From contig NC_088316.1 of assembly GCF_910592395.1 (NCBI RefSeq), forward strand, positions 17,174,001-17,238,000: a stretch of 64,000 nt of DNA, given 5' to 3'. The first letter of the stretch is position 1. Every line of letters starts with the position of its first letter. Of the stretch, positions 62,501 to 64,000 are shown in pieces. Below the pieces are notes generated by a model. It saw nothing but the letters and a program-made list of their open reading frames with translations, was not told the origin of the DNA and did not search any database. The translations under genes and the position numbers were made by a program. Origin of the DNA: Lineus longissimus. Its lineage: Eukaryota; Nemertea; Pilidiophora; Heteronemertea; Lineidae.

Positions 62501-64000
62501 GTGAGTGTTGAAAACTGATAGAAGTTTACGCTGTGGCAAATGTTTTGGTTTGGACTGGGTGATTCCTGTGTTACATTCTTTTGTACAAAGGGATGAACCC
62601 AAAGTGAATTCCTATGATGTGACAGATACCCAACATAAACATAAACACGCTAAACAAAATGGAATCAATAAGCGCTGTTGATCTCGAAGATTACCTGGAA
62701 GTATCATCATGTCATGTTATGAGATGTTCTTTTCAGATTCAACATATAGAGGAAGTAATTTGCCTTGCTCTGAGCCAGTGTATCTTTTGAAGCTGCGTCT
62801 TACAGCTTCCTTTCATATGTACCAGAAAATTACTCTTCCCTGTCTGTCTAGTCGTTTGATGTAGCATTTCATCATGTCATCTCATGTTGAAAGGGTAAAG
62901 TTGCTTTGCTGTTGGCATATTTCCACGTTCTGTCTCGGTCTGCGTTTTATGAAAGATATACTGATAAATGTATTTCTCAAGACAGGTATGTTTAACAGGT
63001 AGCTTATCTGGCCAAGACTACAAGAAAAGTTGCCTGCTACACCGAGCAACAGTTTCTGTACAGATGCCCAACTCGTACCAGCTGTACAAAAAGATCTGTC
63101 GTCGTCGATAATCGCTGGCTTTGATTTTGCATACTCATTATGTTCGCAAAAATAATGTGCTCGGAACAATAAAGGGGTATACAGCACTTTGTGTAAAGTT
63201 AATACATTATATGCCGGTACAGAGTGAAAAGCCACAAAAATATGCCATCTTATGTCAGTAGCAAAAGCTGCACATCTCCGAAGATCGTAAACCCCATGAA
63301 GCCAAGTAACCATGGAAATGACGAGTATCCCCATCAAGTTAAACCTTGGCTCCTGGACTGATTATTCTCTGGAGGATTCATTCATCTGGATTATCAGGGA
63401 TGAATTACCAGGTTCCGATTAATGAGTTATCAAATTATTCTGGAATCGTTAATTTCCAATTGAGGCAAACGAAATGAGGCATAGTCTGATCTTACATGTA
63501 GATCTCCTGCATGATGATCAACATTGTCAGTGGAGAGACTCGTGCAAACCGCCGAGATGGCTCCCCTTTGTGTATGAGCTAACTTCGATGTTCAAGTATT
63601 AAATTCTGTCAAGTAACACCCATCCTTGCTCGAAGAACAGGGCGTTTAAGGGTCCTCATTAAGTGTCACCACAAGCCCCACGAAGGTCATGTCCGTTTAT
63701 CAGTCAGAACTCTGTCTTTTAATTATGGCTGTTGCTGAAGAGGCTGAACAGTACACCTACAGCCCTACAGCTGGAGTGAAAACAACAAGGCTTTCTATTT
63801 ACATATACAGCCAATAGTCGACTTTGACTTTGAGGTAATTTCCGTTCTCAGTATTGGAGGGAGTACCCAATGTAATCAGATCTTAGTTTACTACCATGTT
63901 GAGAATTATTATGATCTATTACCAGCACGCAATGACCAAAAATAGCATTGTACAGTAGCGGTCTGAGTTGGAAGAATCCATATTTAGTCGTTTGTGAAGG
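62501..64000. other. Probable AFF intron
   Basis: Downstream of the donor at 62500 no exon with AFF similarity is recognised. An acceptor at about 62736 followed by six codons and a GTAATT donor is too short to trust. Confidence 0.4.

Noticed and set aside
62737-62754. Six-codon microexon (IQHIEE) continuing AFF
   Set aside because: Acceptor is fair but the GTAATT donor is weak, and the peptide cannot be matched to the family with confidence.
1-64000. CRISPR arrays, rRNA genes, bacterial operons or viral genes
   Set aside because: None seen; all supported genes are spliced animal genes.

Overview
This is an intron-rich animal genome window (about 40% GC by eye) with spliced genes, GT-AG introns of roughly 0.1-7 kb, poly(A) signals, and several MITE, SINE and foldback-type repeats. 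The proteins are closest to bilaterian orthologues. Intron density, repeat style and a strong excess of the palindrome TACATGTA suggest a marine invertebrate, most likely a lophotrochozoan (mollusc, brachiopod or annelid grade), but a non-vertebrate deuterostome cannot be excluded from sequence alone.

Layout. (1) 1-706, minus: the 5' end of aspartylglucosaminidase (AGA), signal peptide plus start of the alpha chain, running off the left edge. (2) 1138-10465, plus: complete WDR17 in 23 coding exons, head-to-head with AGA across about 430 bp. (3) 11271-12955: a young higher-order satellite and a second tandem array between convergent genes. (4) 13681-15415, minus: SPATA4, a CH-domain sperm protein, with its first coding exon not found; a foldback-type palindromic element lies just upstream at 15718-16345. 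(5) 18113-19708, minus: a complete four-exon GM2 activator-like lysosomal lipid-binding protein. (6) 23379-37291, minus: a class V P4-ATPase lipid flippase (ATP10 family) in 21 coding exons, with a second, paralogous first coding exon at 43899-44326. (7) 46881-54260, plus: complete TBCK in 22 coding exons (pseudokinase, TBC, rhodanese). (8) 58878-62500, plus: the N-terminal part of an AF4/FMR2 family (AFF/lilliputian) transcription elongation scaffold, continuing beyond the right edge; its start exon was not located.

These genes are not a metabolic operon, but the neighbourhood is informative. AGA, WDR17 and SPATA4 also sit close together on human 4q34; TBCK and AFF1 lie on human 4q, and GM2A, ATP10B and AFF4 on human 5q. 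The window therefore looks like a compact remnant of one ancestral bilaterian linkage block.

The most notable signal is the pair of alternative first exons of the ATP10 flippase. Each encodes the cytosolic N-terminus, TM1 and TM2, and both end in the same splice phase, so transcripts could swap part of the lipid-translocation path. Others are an in-frame 15-nt microexon candidate born from a local duplication in the same gene, a TM4 motif change (PLPM instead of PISL), and the foldback palindrome near SPATA4. Exon boundaries were read by eye from splice consensus, reading phase and recalled family sequence; no alignment or transcript data were used.
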